From positions 186,001 to 250,000 of IMG/VR virus record IMGVR_UViG_3300044701_000569: a stretch of DNA of 64,000 nt; one strand, given 5' to 3'. Position 1 is the first letter of the stretch, and each line of letters begins with the position of its first letter. Positions 17,127 through 26,256 of this stretch are shown here, one piece after another. The notes beneath the pieces were generated by a model. It saw only the letters and a program-made list of their open reading frames with translations. It was not told where the DNA came from and ran no database searches. The stretch comes from a virus. The position numbers were made by a program, and so were the translations under genes.

Positions 17127-17583
17127 TTGCTAGTTCCTGTCGCATTTCTAATTCAGTTTTAAAAGGTCCACGAGTTTCGTATCGTTCAACTGTAATTAGT
17201 TTTGGACAAAAACTTTTAACCCAACCTTTTTCAAATTTAATAATATAATAACCAGCACAGTAAAGACTTTTTGATTTTAAAGACTTAGTGAACAGTGGTA
17301 GTTTCCGTTTAATGTCATACATTGAGTTAAATGGTTCAACACTGGCTTTATATCCATGAACTTCATAATCTTTGTCTGAAATAACCTCTTTCTCGACCTC
17401 TGCCCAGATTATGTCTACACCAAATCTTTTCTTAAGTTGTTTCTTGTTATCAAAGAAACATGTTTCTGCACTACTAGAAAACATGTAACGATCATCGTTC
17501 CAAGATAGCGTTCCTATCTTTTCGCCATCATTTTCAACGATCCAAAATTTGTCTTTTAAAACTGATTTTGCTTTTACTGTCAT
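17113..17583 (-). CDS. Conserved phage protein of unknown function
   Basis: 156 aa. Mostly beta strands with basic and aromatic residues (KDKFWIVENDGEKIGTLSWN; AGYYIIKFEKGWVKSF). No family is recognised. Its ATG overlaps the RNase H stop by 4 bp (ATGA), placing it in the replication-gene operon. Confidence 0.65.
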   Translation of the reverse strand: MTVKAKSVLKDKFWIVENDGEKIGTLSWNDDRYMFSSSAETCFFDNKKQLKKRFGVDIIWAEVEKEVISDKDYEVHGYKASVEPFNSMYDIKRKLPLFTKSLKSKSLYCAGYYIIKFEKGWVKSFCPKLITVERYETRGPFKTELEMRQELANANH

Positions 17584-18566
17584 TCTGGGTACCTTGCATT
17601 AAGTGATTCTGAATAAAGTGAAGATTGATCAGCAATTTTTTGCATGTTCCATTTACCGCAAAATTTGATCAGCTTCATGCCTACTTGTGTAACAGACTTT
17701 GGAAAACAAGCCTGCTTAATTGTGTTGTTAATAATTTCTTTAATATTATCTGGCTGTGCAGTTAGATCACATAGTGTTACATTTCTGTTGTAGTCGTCAA
17801 GGACTCTGTGTTCAACACCTTCGTGATCTACCCAGCGTTGAAGCATGAGATTGTTCCAAGCAAACCCCTTTGTTTTTTTATCTTGGAATGCTTCAGTAAG
17901 ACCTACTTTGTTCTTAGTGCCTTTAATGCGCACACCGGGATAGGCTGAAAAGACGTTGTCACTAGTGTCTCCACGCATGCATTTCTCAAACAATAACCAT
18001 TGTGGATCAGGTGCAGGTTTAGTTTCTTTTGTTTTCTTATCTACGACAGGTCTACCCTTCTCGTCAAAATAACCTTCATGGGTAATAGTAGTATTACTAA
18101 CACCGTTATATTGCTTGACATTAGGCGCAATTAATTGTGCAAAGTCACCATCTGTAGAAATAATAATGTGATTGTCATTAGGATGATTTGCAACCCAGCC
18201 TGCAATAAGATCATCAGCTTCTAGTACAGGATTCTGCAATACTGTACAGTTTGTTTTAGTATGAACAAAATCTTTAAACTCATCAAAGATTTCCCAAAAT
18301 ACACGATCTTCTTCTGCTTCTCTAGGACTTAGAGCAGAACGAGCATCACTGCGATTGCGCTTATATGGCTCGTAATAATCCTTTCGCCAACTGCGCCCTT
18401 CTAAGAAGAACACTACATGACTACCATTAAAATCAGTCCACGCCTTCTTAATGCTGTTTAGCGTAATATGCAGCGCCATACCTACTTTTGTATCAAGGTC
18501 GCCACGGATTACGTGTCTAGCACGAAAGAAAGTGTTAGCAGTGTCTACTAGAATGTAATTGCTCAT
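17580..18566 (-). CDS. rnh: RNase H / 5'-3' exonuclease, FEN family (T4 Rnh-like)
   Basis: 328 aa. The FEN-nuclease acidic residues are present: an ILVDTANTFF start, LEADDLIAGW, STDGDFAQL and RGDTSDNV, each supplying metal ligands. The length matches T4 RNase H (305 aa). This enzyme removes RNA primers and some DNA from Okazaki fragments, working with the polymerase and clamp seen elsewhere in the window. Coupled by a 4-bp overlap to genes on both sides. Confidence 0.88.
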   Translation of the reverse strand: MSNYILVDTANTFFRARHVIRGDLDTKVGMALHITLNSIKKAWTDFNGSHVVFFLEGRSWRKDYYEPYKRNRSDARSALSPREAEEDRVFWEIFDEFKDFVHTKTNCTVLQNPVLEADDLIAGWVANHPNDNHIIISTDGDFAQLIAPNVKQYNGVSNTTITHEGYFDEKGRPVVDKKTKETKPAPDPQWLLFEKCMRGDTSDNVFSAYPGVRIKGTKNKVGLTEAFQDKKTKGFAWNNLMLQRWVDHEGVEHRVLDDYNRNVTLCDLTAQPDNIKEIINNTIKQACFPKSVTQVGMKLIKFCGKWNMQKIADQSSLYSESLNARYPE

Positions 18567-19021
18567 GATACTTGTGATTTGCCTTTACTAATTGGTATAA
18601 CATTAATATACCCGGCATTTCGTGATTTGTCAAGTCCTTCTTCATCTAACATTTGGTAGATTATGTCTCTAAACCATCGATCTACTACTTCTTCTTGCGG
18701 ATCATTGTCAACACCATAGCCGTTTTGGATTAATTCTTTGATAAAGATATCATTCCAGTCTAGCTCAAAGAATCCATTTCTAATATTGTCTTTGTTAATT
18801 TTTACATCTAATACACTGACCCAAGGTTCGCCCTTGCGTGTTGCATAGGCCTTTGGATCTCTCTTTTTAAGTATTTCGAGTTCAGCTTCTTCGATAGCCT
18901 TACGCTTTGCTTCTGCATCTTCTGCTACACGGATTTTTTCTTCTTCAATACGTCTAGCTTCAGCGGCAAGAGCTTGTTCTTTAGCTTCAATACCTGTAAC
19001 TTTCTTAAGCCATTGTTTCAT
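18563..19021 (-). CDS. Unknown protein with N-terminal coiled coil
   Basis: 152 aa. The N-terminal third is a long charged helix (ARRIEEEKIRVAEDAEAKRK), then a compact domain with FELDWNDIFIKELIQNGYG and VDRWFRDIIYQML. No named family. It lies between RNase H and queE in the early operon. Confidence 0.65.
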   Translation of the reverse strand: MKQWLKKVTGIEAKEQALAAEARRIEEEKIRVAEDAEAKRKAIEEAELEILKKRDPKAYATRKGEPWVSVLDVKINKDNIRNGFFELDWNDIFIKELIQNGYGVDNDPQEEVVDRWFRDIIYQMLDEEGLDKSRNAGYINVIPISKGKSQVS

Positions 19022-19081
19022 AACATCTCCCGTATTCTCTTAAATTCTTCGTCTGATTTGATAGTTGATGGAAGCGCAGGC

Positions 19082-19954
19082 TTAGGTGCCCCACGCATTT
19101 CCGAATATGTCGACATGGAGACGGGGCGTATATCTCCATCCCCGCTCCATTGCGAGGTTTGCGACTCGCTTGGTGTTTTGCTGGTAAAGCCCATCTTTTC
19201 CACCAACTGGCATAACATAGACTGGACATTCGATACCAGCACTGCGATATTCTCTAACAGCCTTTTCAACTTCGTCCACGTCCACTTCATCAGCAACAAC
19301 AAACTTGAAGTAAATGTCACTGTTAGGTACGGTACTATAAGACAGAGCAATATCAGGTTTGATAGCATCATTCCAAGACTCCCCCGAAACAGAAAGCTTC
19401 GGTGAGCAGGACCAAGTAATTCTGAGTTTGCTCTGTTGACAGAGATAGTCTCTAAAATCAGGTCTGAGAGCTTGTGTAGTATTTGTTTCAAAAGTAACAT
19501 TTTTTAAATCTTTCATTCTAGGATGTTCAAACAATTCTTGATAAAACTTTTGCCATCCTAGCAAAGGTTCTCCGCCTGTGATAATAAAATGAATGTCCTG
19601 CCCATTGTCCATCGTCCACTTGCCCGTAGGAGTAAGACTCAACAAGTGATCTACAACTTCGTCTACAGTCTTATCCTGCATAAACTTTTTAAATTCAGGA
19701 TAGATGCTAGCATAGGTATCACAGCCTGTGCCTATGATAGGTAAGTCTTTAAACTCTACAATAGATTCAAGACGTCCACTGTCTAGTAGTTCTTTTACTT
19801 CCGGATTATACTTATCGTTAACAGTTCCTCTAGGTAAACCAAAGTTCATACAACGAAAGTTACAACCAAAAGTACGTAGGAACACACTAGGTACTCCTAC
19901 GTAACGACCTTCACCTTGAATAGAATAAAATGCTTCGCTATATCTTAATTTCAC
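19082..19954 (-). CDS. queE: 7-carboxy-7-deazaguanine synthase QueE
   Basis: 290 aa. The QueE opening FYSIQGEGRYVGVPSVFLRT and GCNFRC are present; the third cluster Cys comes after an insertion (IIGTGCDTYA), as in QueE variants with long spacing between the second and third cysteines. TGGEPLLGW follows. QueE turns CPH4 into CDG, the second-to-last step to preQ0. Lies in the folE/queE block; the start overlaps the next gene by 4 bp. Confidence 0.88.
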   Translation of the reverse strand: MKLRYSEAFYSIQGEGRYVGVPSVFLRTFGCNFRCMNFGLPRGTVNDKYNPEVKELLDSGRLESIVEFKDLPIIGTGCDTYASIYPEFKKFMQDKTVDEVVDHLLSLTPTGKWTMDNGQDIHFIITGGEPLLGWQKFYQELFEHPRMKDLKNVTFETNTTQALRPDFRDYLCQQSKLRITWSCSPKLSVSGESWNDAIKPDIALSYSTVPNSDIYFKFVVADEVDVDEVEKAVREYRSAGIECPVYVMPVGGKDGLYQQNTKRVANLAMERGWRYTPRLHVDIFGNAWGT

Positions 19955-20325
19955 TTCAAGTTCTCCAATGTAGCGATCCTAGCAATCTTTTCGCCAAAAT
20001 CTTCATCCTTACCTATAATATACAGCGTAGATTCACTTCTGTCAATCTTACGATCCATCCTACGAAATTCAACAATAGTACCACCAATAGCAGGATAGAC
20101 CCTAAAATTTAATTTAGGGTCTTGTTCCGGAGTGTCTCTCTCAAGACTAATTGGTCCATCGCTTGTACGTTGTACACGATTTGTTCTGGAAGCATTTTCC
20201 CAATCTTCCCTAACCCAACGTAGTATCATACGTTTAAACCAATTTATCTTTCTAGGCTTGTTGTAACCTTCGTCAAGTTGTGATGGCATTTTTGCTTCTT
20301 CAACTGCGTACATTGATGTTCCCAT
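19951..20325 (-). CDS. Unknown protein between folE and queE
   Basis: 124 aa. Rich in basic and aromatic residues at the N-terminus (KINWFKRMILRWVREDWENA) and a beta strand (IVEFRRMDRK) later. No family is recognised. Its 2-bp spacing from folE and overlap with queE tie its expression to preQ0 synthesis. Confidence 0.6.
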   Translation of the reverse strand: MGTSMYAVEEAKMPSQLDEGYNKPRKINWFKRMILRWVREDWENASRTNRVQRTSDGPISLERDTPEQDPKLNFRVYPAIGGTIVEFRRMDRKIDRSESTLYIIGKDEDFGEKIARIATLENLK

Positions 20326-20327
20326 AA

Positions 20328-21026
20328 TTATCGTGGTGCAAATTCTTGCTGTAGTTTAATGTTGTCAAAAAACTCTTTCTTAGTACCTGGGTCATCTTTA
20401 AATGCACCTTTGAGTACTGTAGTCTGAGTTAATGAACTATGTGCCATAATGCCACGATTCTCACAGCATCCGTGTGTGGCTTGAATATATACAGCTACAT
20501 TTTCTGAGTCGGTAACTCGCATGATTTCGCGGGCAATATCATTGCAGAGCTCTTCTTGAAGCGTCCCGCGCCTGGCACACCACTGTGCGATACGAGTGTA
20601 TTTGGAAAGCCCAATGAGTTTGTTGGCGGCAATAATCCCGATATATGCCACGCCACTAACGGGCTGATGATGATGACTACACATACTACGAAGCTCACTA
20701 CGGACAACCAGCATACCTTCGTAGCGGTCCTCCGAATCGTTGGGAAATGCTGTTGCGTCTGGTGCTGGGTCATATCTTCCTGCCATAATTTCATTCACGT
20801 ACATCTTAGCAAGACGCCTTGCGGTGCCTCGACTGTTAGGATCTGTATGTCTGTCAATAACTAGTGCGTCTAGCACACCTTCAAACTTTTCAGTAATTTC
20901 ATCAATTAACTGATCTCGTTCACTAGGAGCAAGCCATTGGCTAATGTTGTCACCAGCCCAAAAGCGACCGCCTTCATTCTTAATTCTATTTCTAATTACC
21001 TGTGATAGGTTCTTTTCTTGAGTCAT
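20328..21026 (-). CDS. folE: GTP cyclohydrolase I
   Basis: 232 aa. The catalytic core is intact: SMCSHHHQPVSG with the zinc Cys and His, an IGLSKYTRIAQWCARR segment and the second zinc Cys in ATHGCCENRG. FolE forms 7,8-dihydroneopterin triphosphate from GTP, the first step of the 7-deazaguanine (and folate) pathways. With queE, queD and dpdA here the 7-deazaguanine route is the likely purpose. A strong early promoter lies upstream. Confidence 0.93.
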   Translation of the reverse strand: MTQEKNLSQVIRNRIKNEGGRFWAGDNISQWLAPSERDQLIDEITEKFEGVLDALVIDRHTDPNSRGTARRLAKMYVNEIMAGRYDPAPDATAFPNDSEDRYEGMLVVRSELRSMCSHHHQPVSGVAYIGIIAANKLIGLSKYTRIAQWCARRGTLQEELCNDIAREIMRVTDSENVAVYIQATHGCCENRGIMAHSSLTQTTVLKGAFKDDPGTKKEFFDNIKLQQEFAPR

Positions 21027-21079
21027 TATTTCTTTCTCCGATGTTGAGGCAGAGGATTGCCGTATATACTATATGTTAT

Positions 21080-21108
21080 AGTATACACTTTATTTAGGTT
21101 TTTGTCAA
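21080..21108 (-). promoter_or_regulatory. Sigma70-type promoter of folE
   Basis: Minus strand TTGACA (21108-21103), 17 bases, TATACT (21085-21080), about 55 bp before the folE ATG. One of several host-type promoters in the early region. Confidence 0.78.
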
Positions 21109-21110
21109 GA

Positions 21111-21314
21111 TTAAACACTAAAATATTTTTTTAGCATTTCTAACTTGTCGCTGTACTCTGCCATAATTGCCAATTCCTTTTCAATAGCATCCATTATATC
21201 AGTATGCTCTGGAATAGCAATTGGATTGTTAAGCATTACTTCAACATTCATCTTGTGCTTTAGAATATGCGACTCAAAATGAACTTTGGATGTTTCTAAA
21301 ATTTCTTTACGCAT
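21111..21314 (-). CDS. Small unknown helical protein, 67 aa
   Basis: Helical throughout (KVHFESHILKHKMNVEVMLN; DAIEKELAIMAEYSDKLEML). The start overlaps the HIT-like gene by 8 bp. No family recognised. Confidence 0.6.
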   Translation of the reverse strand: MRKEILETSKVHFESHILKHKMNVEVMLNNPIAIPEHTDIMDAIEKELAIMAEYSDKLEMLKKYFSV

Positions 21315-21660
21315 GAGGCTCTCCTTTTCTATAGTTGCCTTTTTCTGGGATAACGTGTCTTACGCCTCCCCTTGGATCTTCCATGTCACCCTTGCGACGT
21401 GGTATTAAGTGTATATGAGGATACATAACAGTTTGTCCTGCAGCCTCCCCTACATTTTGACCAATGTTGAACGCATCGCAGTATCCGCGATCAACCCAAT
21501 CATAGCCCCACTTGTAAGCAGCTTCCCAGCATTTTACCATGTGTTGCCAATCTTCAACTTTTGGTACAAAAAGTACATGTCCTTCTGTAACAGGAAATCC
21601 GTCCTTATAGACGGTAAAATCTCTAGTATCTAATAAAACATTAGTCCAAGGTCCTGGCAT
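21307..21660 (-). CDS. HIT-family protein (Ap4A hydrolase-like)
   Basis: 117 aa. The hallmark HIT motif appears as MYPHIHLIPRRKGD, preceded by an FNIGQNVGEAAGQTV segment as in HIT nucleotide hydrolases. These enzymes hydrolyse dinucleoside polyphosphates or nucleotidyl amides. It is close to the minimal HIT length. Role in the phage unknown; it sits in the early nucleotide-metabolism run. Confidence 0.8.
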   Translation of the reverse strand: MPGPWTNVLLDTRDFTVYKDGFPVTEGHVLFVPKVEDWQHMVKCWEAAYKWGYDWVDRGYCDAFNIGQNVGEAAGQTVMYPHIHLIPRRKGDMEDPRGGVRHVIPEKGNYRKGEPHA

Positions 21661-21669
21661 ATCTTACTC

Positions 21670-22266
21670 TCATATAAAATTAAAATTTATAACGGTCCTA
21701 ACATCACTACTAGGGGGCGTACTAGCATGATAATGTCTTCCGTCAAATATTAAACATCTTCCTTTTTTAGGAGATATTTTAGTTAAAACTTTCTGTTCGT
21801 TAGGATTTAAATGTTGATTTATATCACTGTCGTCGTTCATTTTATCAAAAATAACAGTATCGCCGTCGCTGTCGTTTACATAATAGATACACACAAGATG
21901 CATTCCTGGGCGATCAACATGAGGTCTATCAACTTTCTGATTGTTAATTGGAGAAGACATAAACCCTCTTATAAGAGTGATGTCGTTTAATTTTATATTT
22001 GCAGCATCAACAGCATTATACAACACAGAAGTTACTAGGTGATTAGTAGTACCATAATTTTTTTCTTTGTCAAAAATCATACTACCCCAGCCAAATCTCT
22101 TTTTTAATGGAACACCAACTTTTAAAAACTCATTAATCTGCAAATCAGAAAAAGTTATATCAGACTGAAACCACCAGGGTTGTTTGTTGTGCATATACTC
22201 TTCAATTTGATTTTGAAAAGTTGTAGATATAGCATTATCAACGACAACGAAGTCATCTAGTATCAT
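21670..22266 (-). CDS. 2OG-Fe(II) oxygenase, prolyl-4-hydroxylase-like
   Basis: 198 aa. A PHVDRPGMHLVCIYYVND strand supplies HxD, and LIFDGRHYHASTPPSSDVR supplies the distal His and the 2OG-binding Arg. This is a typical small phage P4H-type oxygenase; unlike those in the 4-10 kb island it is in the early operon. Substrate unknown. Its start overlaps the next gene by 14 bp. Confidence 0.8.
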   Translation of the reverse strand: MILDDFVVVDNAISTTFQNQIEEYMHNKQPWWFQSDITFSDLQINEFLKVGVPLKKRFGWGSMIFDKEKNYGTTNHLVTSVLYNAVDAANIKLNDITLIRGFMSSPINNQKVDRPHVDRPGMHLVCIYYVNDSDGDTVIFDKMNDDSDINQHLNPNEQKVLTKISPKKGRCLIFDGRHYHASTPPSSDVRTVINFNFI

Positions 22267-22513
22267 TTTTCTTTTTCTCGTAGTCGTATATTAACATAGA
22301 CAAGTCGTCTAATTTATCATTAGTTTCAAAAACATGAGTGGCTACACTGCCAACAATATCCATATGATACTTGCTAGGATAATGACGCAGGCAGTAATAT
22401 GCTTGTTTACGAATTGCTTTAGGAACACGAGGCGTCTTCTTAGGATCAAGAAGATCGTGTAAAAATTTTCCAGTGTTTATTACAGAACGATATCTTTCGT
22501 CAGGCAGCGTCAT
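22253..22513 (-). CDS. BPSL0761-like small protein
   Basis: 86 aa from the ATG at 22513, which forms an ATGA overlap with the phosphoribosyltransferase stop and has GGGAG just upstream; an earlier ATG at 22540 is less likely. The pattern MTLPDERYRSVINTGKFLHD, then LRHYPS, resembles the bacterial BPSL0761 family (recalled, function unknown). Confidence 0.55.
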   Translation of the reverse strand: MTLPDERYRSVINTGKFLHDLLDPKKTPRVPKAIRKQAYYCLRHYPSKYHMDIVGSVATHVFETNDKLDDLSMLIYDYEKKKNDTR

Positions 22514-23052
22514 TTTTTCTCCCAAGGATATACTAGCCAAACATCATTTTCAATTTTATTAACCTCATGCGAGTAGTATGAGATATTGTCAAAGTTACTG
22601 GACAGATTGTTTGTTAAAACTGCGAATCGTACATTACCGCCAAATACATTACTCCAACCAGCATCTTCGTTGGGTAAACAACTACTGCGCCAATCCTTTT
22701 CAATCCATTCCAGTGTTGCACCTGTATCGTTAATGTCGTCAACAATTAGTATGTTTGATCTACGTGCAGGATCCCACCTGCTTTTGTAAAGTTCTTGTTC
22801 TTCAAGGGCAACGCATCCAAACGCATCTTCTGCCATCCAGCAGTTACTTTCACACTCTCCACCGTCACGCAGACTAACCTTTAGCGATTCGCAACGTACA
22901 TCAATCATATGAGAAATAATAGTAGCAGGAATGTTTCCGCCACGAGTTAAGCCAACAATGTAATCAGGACGCCAAAGGTCTTTGTACATCTGCAGAACAA
23001 TGTCAGTACACATCTGTTCTACATCTTGCCAAGAGTAGAAATGTTTATTCAT
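22510..23052 (-). CDS. Phosphoribosyltransferase
   Basis: 180 aa. The PRPP-binding motif ILIVDDINDTGATL is unmistakable for type I purine/xanthine-type phosphoribosyltransferases, and IVGLTRGGNIPA forms the pyrophosphate loop. Probably salvages a purine base. In a genome that makes 7-deazaguanines, a base-salvage role could matter, but the substrate is not readable. Confidence 0.85.
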   Translation of the reverse strand: MNKHFYSWQDVEQMCTDIVLQMYKDLWRPDYIVGLTRGGNIPATIISHMIDVRCESLKVSLRDGGECESNCWMAEDAFGCVALEEQELYKSRWDPARRSNILIVDDINDTGATLEWIEKDWRSSCLPNEDAGWSNVFGGNVRFAVLTNNLSSNFDNISYYSHEVNKIENDVWLVYPWEKK

Positions 23053-23324
23053 TGTAGTGTCCTTTTACGAGGCATGCCCGCACGTTCAAGTTCTTCTAAC
23101 TCATCTTCATCAAAGAAGTGTTCTGCAATTTGTGCTAGAACTTCTGGAGGAAGATCGTCAACATCTACTGGCCTAGCACCTAGAGATTCAATTTCGTCAG
23201 AAGTTTTGCCTTCAAACATGTTAGTTAATTCTTTAATGAAAGCATCAAGTTCTTCCTGTGTGCCTTCAAAGTTGTCAAAGCACCCTGGTGCAAATTCAAC
23301 TCGCATTTTCTTTTCTTCTGTCAT
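23049..23324 (-). CDS. Small acidic protein, unknown
   Basis: 91 aa, highly acidic (EELDAFIKELTNMFEGKTSD; EHFFDEDELEELERAG). No recognised family. It overlaps both neighbours by 4 bp. Confidence 0.6.
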   Translation of the reverse strand: MTEEKKMRVEFAPGCFDNFEGTQEELDAFIKELTNMFEGKTSDEIESLGARPVDVDDLPPEVLAQIAEHFFDEDELEELERAGMPRKRTLQ

Positions 23325-23773
23325 TTTGAGTCCTTAATGGCGTCAAAGGTTTTATATTTTTCTAAAGCACGTTCGTAAGCATCTTTAAGTTCTTTGAGCT
23401 TAGGATACTTCTCTTCCATGCGAATGTCACGCTTTAATAATAACAGAGCATCACGCATTTCGTCAAGCTCTTTTAAGATATCTCTACCATTAACTTCTAA
23501 TGGTGTAGTAATTTTTGTTACAGACGGTCCTATACTAACTGTAGTATCTTGAGTTACGGAGTTTAAAGAGTAAACTGGACTTGATACCCATGAAACTCCA
23601 TTAAGACCGGGTGTAGTTACCAGTCCACTACCGCCACCTCCGCCGCCCACTGCTGAAATGTTAACACCACTAACAGAAGGAACAGGTCCATAGCCCTGTA
23701 AGAAACCACCAACTGTAGCGCCAGCGGTTAACTCAGTTATTAGCGGAGTATTTTTCTCTAAGGTATCGCTCAT
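23321..23773 (-). CDS. Gly-rich protein with helical C-terminus, possible virion protein
   Basis: 150 aa. A Gly-rich loop (SAVGGGGGGSGLVTTPG) sits in a beta-rich N-terminus and the C-terminus is a helix containing KYPKLKELKDAYERALEKYK. The same two-part layout with an xPxL-helix occurs in 24151-24525 and 55871-56239, suggesting a family of small virion-associated proteins. Function unknown. Confidence 0.55.
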   Translation of the reverse strand: MSDTLEKNTPLITELTAGATVGGFLQGYGPVPSVSGVNISAVGGGGGGSGLVTTPGLNGVSWVSSPVYSLNSVTQDTTVSIGPSVTKITTPLEVNGRDILKELDEMRDALLLLKRDIRMEEKYPKLKELKDAYERALEKYKTFDAIKDSK

Positions 23774-24173
23774 GCTGTATCCATTCTCCGTTTACATCAA
23801 AACCCCAGTCTTTTTGCTTAGGACCAGGCATAAACAAGGTCCAACAATCAACCCCAGGTTCTAATTCTACTCTATGATAACTGTTTGCCCTGCAGGTTCT
23901 AAAATGTCCTGCACCTCTCCAAAAACGACCTTCTGGAGTAGTTTCCCAATAGCCACCTTTAAGGATCAGCGTAGCATAAGGCCAAGGATGATCATGAAGA
24001 TCGTCAGGATCACCTTTTAGAAACTTGTGTAGAAAGACGTTAAACGGAAATCGTTCTCTTTCTTTTAAGAAAAGATAATAGCGTTCAAGGTATGGCTCAG
24101 AACTTAGTCTGTCCATAATGATACGCTTGCGGTCAGTTTTGTCTAGCAGTTTAAAAAAGAGACGTTTGATCAT
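23733..24173 (-). CDS. Cupin-like protein (cysteine-dioxygenase fold)
   Basis: 146 aa. HDHPWPYATLILKGGYWE and NSYHRVEL have the cupin metal-site histidines. The fold suggests a mononuclear metal enzyme or binding protein; substrate unknown. It overlaps the genes on both sides, 41 bp and 23 bp. Confidence 0.65.
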   Translation of the reverse strand: MIKRLFFKLLDKTDRKRIIMDRLSSEPYLERYYLFLKERERFPFNVFLHKFLKGDPDDLHDHPWPYATLILKGGYWETTPEGRFWRGAGHFRTCRANSYHRVELEPGVDCWTLFMPGPKQKDWGFDVNGEWIQHERYLREKYSANN

Positions 24174-24525
24174 CTTTCATTTTACCTTTCCAGTCTTGTT
24201 CGACCATTTTGTAAACAGTTTTAAAATTTTCAAATGCTTTAGCTAGTCCGGGATATTCTTCACACATCTTTTCTACAGTATCAAAGTCTGGAAAGCAGTC
24301 CTTCCATTCAGTTCTATCAAATACAAATGTACTGCTGCTAAGACCGTCTAGATTAATTGCTGTATCAGTTGATAAAATATAATCTGTGCCGGATAGCGTA
24401 ATAGTTTCTATACCACCTGCCATAGTTGACACTGTAAAAACATCTTGAGCTGCATAGTTGCTATCAACAGTAATAGTTACGTCGCCTGTGGATGTAAAAA
24501 CAAATTCATCGTCTTTATTTTCCAT
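24151..24525 (-). CDS. Unknown protein with beta N-terminus and helical xPxL C-terminus
   Basis: 124 aa. The first half is Thr/Val-rich beta text (VTITVDSNYAAQDVFTVSTM), the second is helical with EYPGLAKAFENFKTVYKMVE. It appears related in layout to 23321-23773 and 55871-56239. Possibly virion-associated; no family recognised. Confidence 0.5.
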   Translation of the reverse strand: MENKDDEFVFTSTGDVTITVDSNYAAQDVFTVSTMAGGIETITLSGTDYILSTDTAINLDGLSSSTFVFDRTEWKDCFPDFDTVEKMCEEYPGLAKAFENFKTVYKMVEQDWKGKMKDDQTSLF

Positions 24526-25618
24526 TCTTTATCGCCTCATAGAGATCCTTACCATTAAAGAATTCTTTCTTTAACTTAGCGACCTGCTTATCTAGACTAA
24601 CTAGAAAGTCTTCGTAGTGTTCCATATATTCTACTATTTGAGCTACTATCTTAGCTCTATTGTCTTTATAAGACAGGAAGTCAGTAGTCCAGTCAGACGG
24701 ATATTTAAACTCTGGTAGAGACATCTCGCTGTAACTAAGCCTATCAGGAACCATAGGAATAGCATCTACTAGTGCGCCTTCATACCAACTGATGCCTAAT
24801 GTTTCCTGCAAGTTAGCACTGAACACTAACTTAGCTTGTCCTAGTAAGTTATGATATTCGTTCTTTGTTAAACTGCGTTCTTGACAGATTACAAATTCGT
24901 ACTGTGGAAGTTGTTCTGCTAGATCTCTAAAAATATCAACCTGCTTTTCTGGAGCAATACGATGCGGGAAAAGAATTAAATCTTTCTTCTCCATACCTTT
25001 ATATTGACTTAGACTGTTTGCAAGATACTCCATGGGCCAACCAACACGTACAATCTTCCCATCGTTGTATCGATCTTCCCATTCCTCATGATACCAGGGA
25101 TTTTCTAATGGGATGCCATCATGTAGCAGTTCATCAAACAACATCTTTACATGAAACTCTGTTGCAAAAAAGTTTTGATCATAACAGTGAAACATGCTCT
25201 TCTCAGCATTCCTGACCCAGCTTGCTGGGCCTATAAGTCTTCCTAGGAAGTCTGCCTCATCATAAGAACCAGCATGCCATAAACCACCAATTCGAATGTC
25301 GATGCCCAAGAGCTCAGCCATGTACCGAAGCTGTATAACCGTGGGGTTCCAAGCATCTGTGTAAAGAAAATAGTCGCCATTTTTAATTTCTCCTTTGCAG
25401 AACATTTCACCAATCTGTTCGAGCTGTTTGCTCTTATACACATTGGTACCGCCAAAATTGAGAAAAGCCCCAGGCGTAGTAGCCTGAGGCGTTTCACCAC
25501 CACTAATTACAACAACTTTTTCATTCGTAGCATGGCGAAGCTGTTGTGGAAGATAGTCCTTCCACTGTTTAGTGTAGCGTGTATCTACTGCTTCAATATC
25601 TACGATGTATATAGTCAT
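24515..25618 (-). CDS. GT-B glycosyltransferase (GT4-like)
   Basis: 367 aa. The C-terminal domain shows FPHRIAPEKQVDIFRDLAEQ and then ETLGISWYEGALVDAIPMVP, the GT4-type donor-binding glutamate region. It transfers a sugar from a nucleotide donor; acceptor unknown. It could serve DNA, protein or surface glycosylation, together with the sugar-nucleotide cassette at 29-32 kb. Confidence 0.8.
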   Translation of the reverse strand: MTIYIVDIEAVDTRYTKQWKDYLPQQLRHATNEKVVVISGGETPQATTPGAFLNFGGTNVYKSKQLEQIGEMFCKGEIKNGDYFLYTDAWNPTVIQLRYMAELLGIDIRIGGLWHAGSYDEADFLGRLIGPASWVRNAEKSMFHCYDQNFFATEFHVKMLFDELLHDGIPLENPWYHEEWEDRYNDGKIVRVGWPMEYLANSLSQYKGMEKKDLILFPHRIAPEKQVDIFRDLAEQLPQYEFVICQERSLTKNEYHNLLGQAKLVFSANLQETLGISWYEGALVDAIPMVPDRLSYSEMSLPEFKYPSDWTTDFLSYKDNRAKIVAQIVEYMEHYEDFLVSLDKQVAKLKKEFFNGKDLYEAIKNGK

Positions 25619-25821
25619 TGGTGTGTATTTTTCTCAAAACGTCGTGTGTTCTTAAATTTCGAACGTTGCCATCCGCGATAGCGTTCGTATGCCTGCCAAT
25701 TAGGATCTTCCTTATTATAAAGAGCCCGTTCGTTGAATACCTTACCTTCAAAGCGGCAATAATCGCGATAACTATCGAGATCATTAAATACCTTGTTGAT
25801 AACGGGATTAGTGATAGACAT
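25615..25821 (-). CDS. Small unknown protein, 68 aa
   Basis: Short, Arg/Tyr-rich (SYRDYCRFEGKVFNERALYN-like content). Overlaps the glycosyltransferase start by 4 bp (ATGA) and lies just downstream of queD. No family recognised. Confidence 0.55.
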   Translation of the reverse strand: MSITNPVINKVFNDLDSYRDYCRFEGKVFNERALYNKEDPNWQAYERYRGWQRSKFKNTRRFEKNTHQ

Positions 25822-25835
25822 TGTTGTTTTTTCCT

Positions 25836-26228
25836 TTAAATCAAGTTGTAAGGATAATAGATAAGTGAGCCATTTTCTCCATCTTCGGAGACTTCAATTT
25901 CTACAAATCGGCCCGGAAACTTTGTAGAAATTTCCTTATACAAGTCATCCGAAATCATTTCGCAAGACTTGTGATTAAGTTCTAGTGTACCTTGGTTATA
26001 TAGATTTTCAAGCCAACGCTTGAATTGAATGAATTCAATATCTCGGTCATCATGGAAAACTTCGATACGAACCTTAAAGTGAAAGATATGTCGATGTGGA
26101 GTAGCTAGAAAACTCACATCATATTCATCACCTGTTGCTAGCTTAGGATCTACGCTTGCGGCAGGATAGCAGTGGATACCTTCTTTACGGAAAGTAACCC
26201 AAACACTCTTTGAAATAGGTTGACTCAT
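25836..26228 (-). CDS. queD: 6-carboxytetrahydropterin synthase QueD-like
   Basis: 130 aa. The HRHIFHFKVRIEV segment carries the zinc histidines, DIEFIQFKRWLE the QueD strand and LNHKSCEMISDDLYKE the catalytic-region helix. This short form resembles phage QueD proteins. It converts dihydroneopterin triphosphate to CPH4 ahead of QueE. It has its own promoter and lies two genes from dpdA. Confidence 0.82.
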   Translation of the reverse strand: MSQPISKSVWVTFRKEGIHCYPAASVDPKLATGDEYDVSFLATPHRHIFHFKVRIEVFHDDRDIEFIQFKRWLENLYNQGTLELNHKSCEMISDDLYKEISTKFPGRFVEIEVSEDGENGSLIYYPYNLI

Positions 26229-26256
26229 TTGTTGCCTTTGTTTTTGTTATATTTTA

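Noticed and set aside
19018-19500. Minus-strand ORF of 160 codons
   Set aside because: It lies inside queE in another frame; queE has all family motifs.
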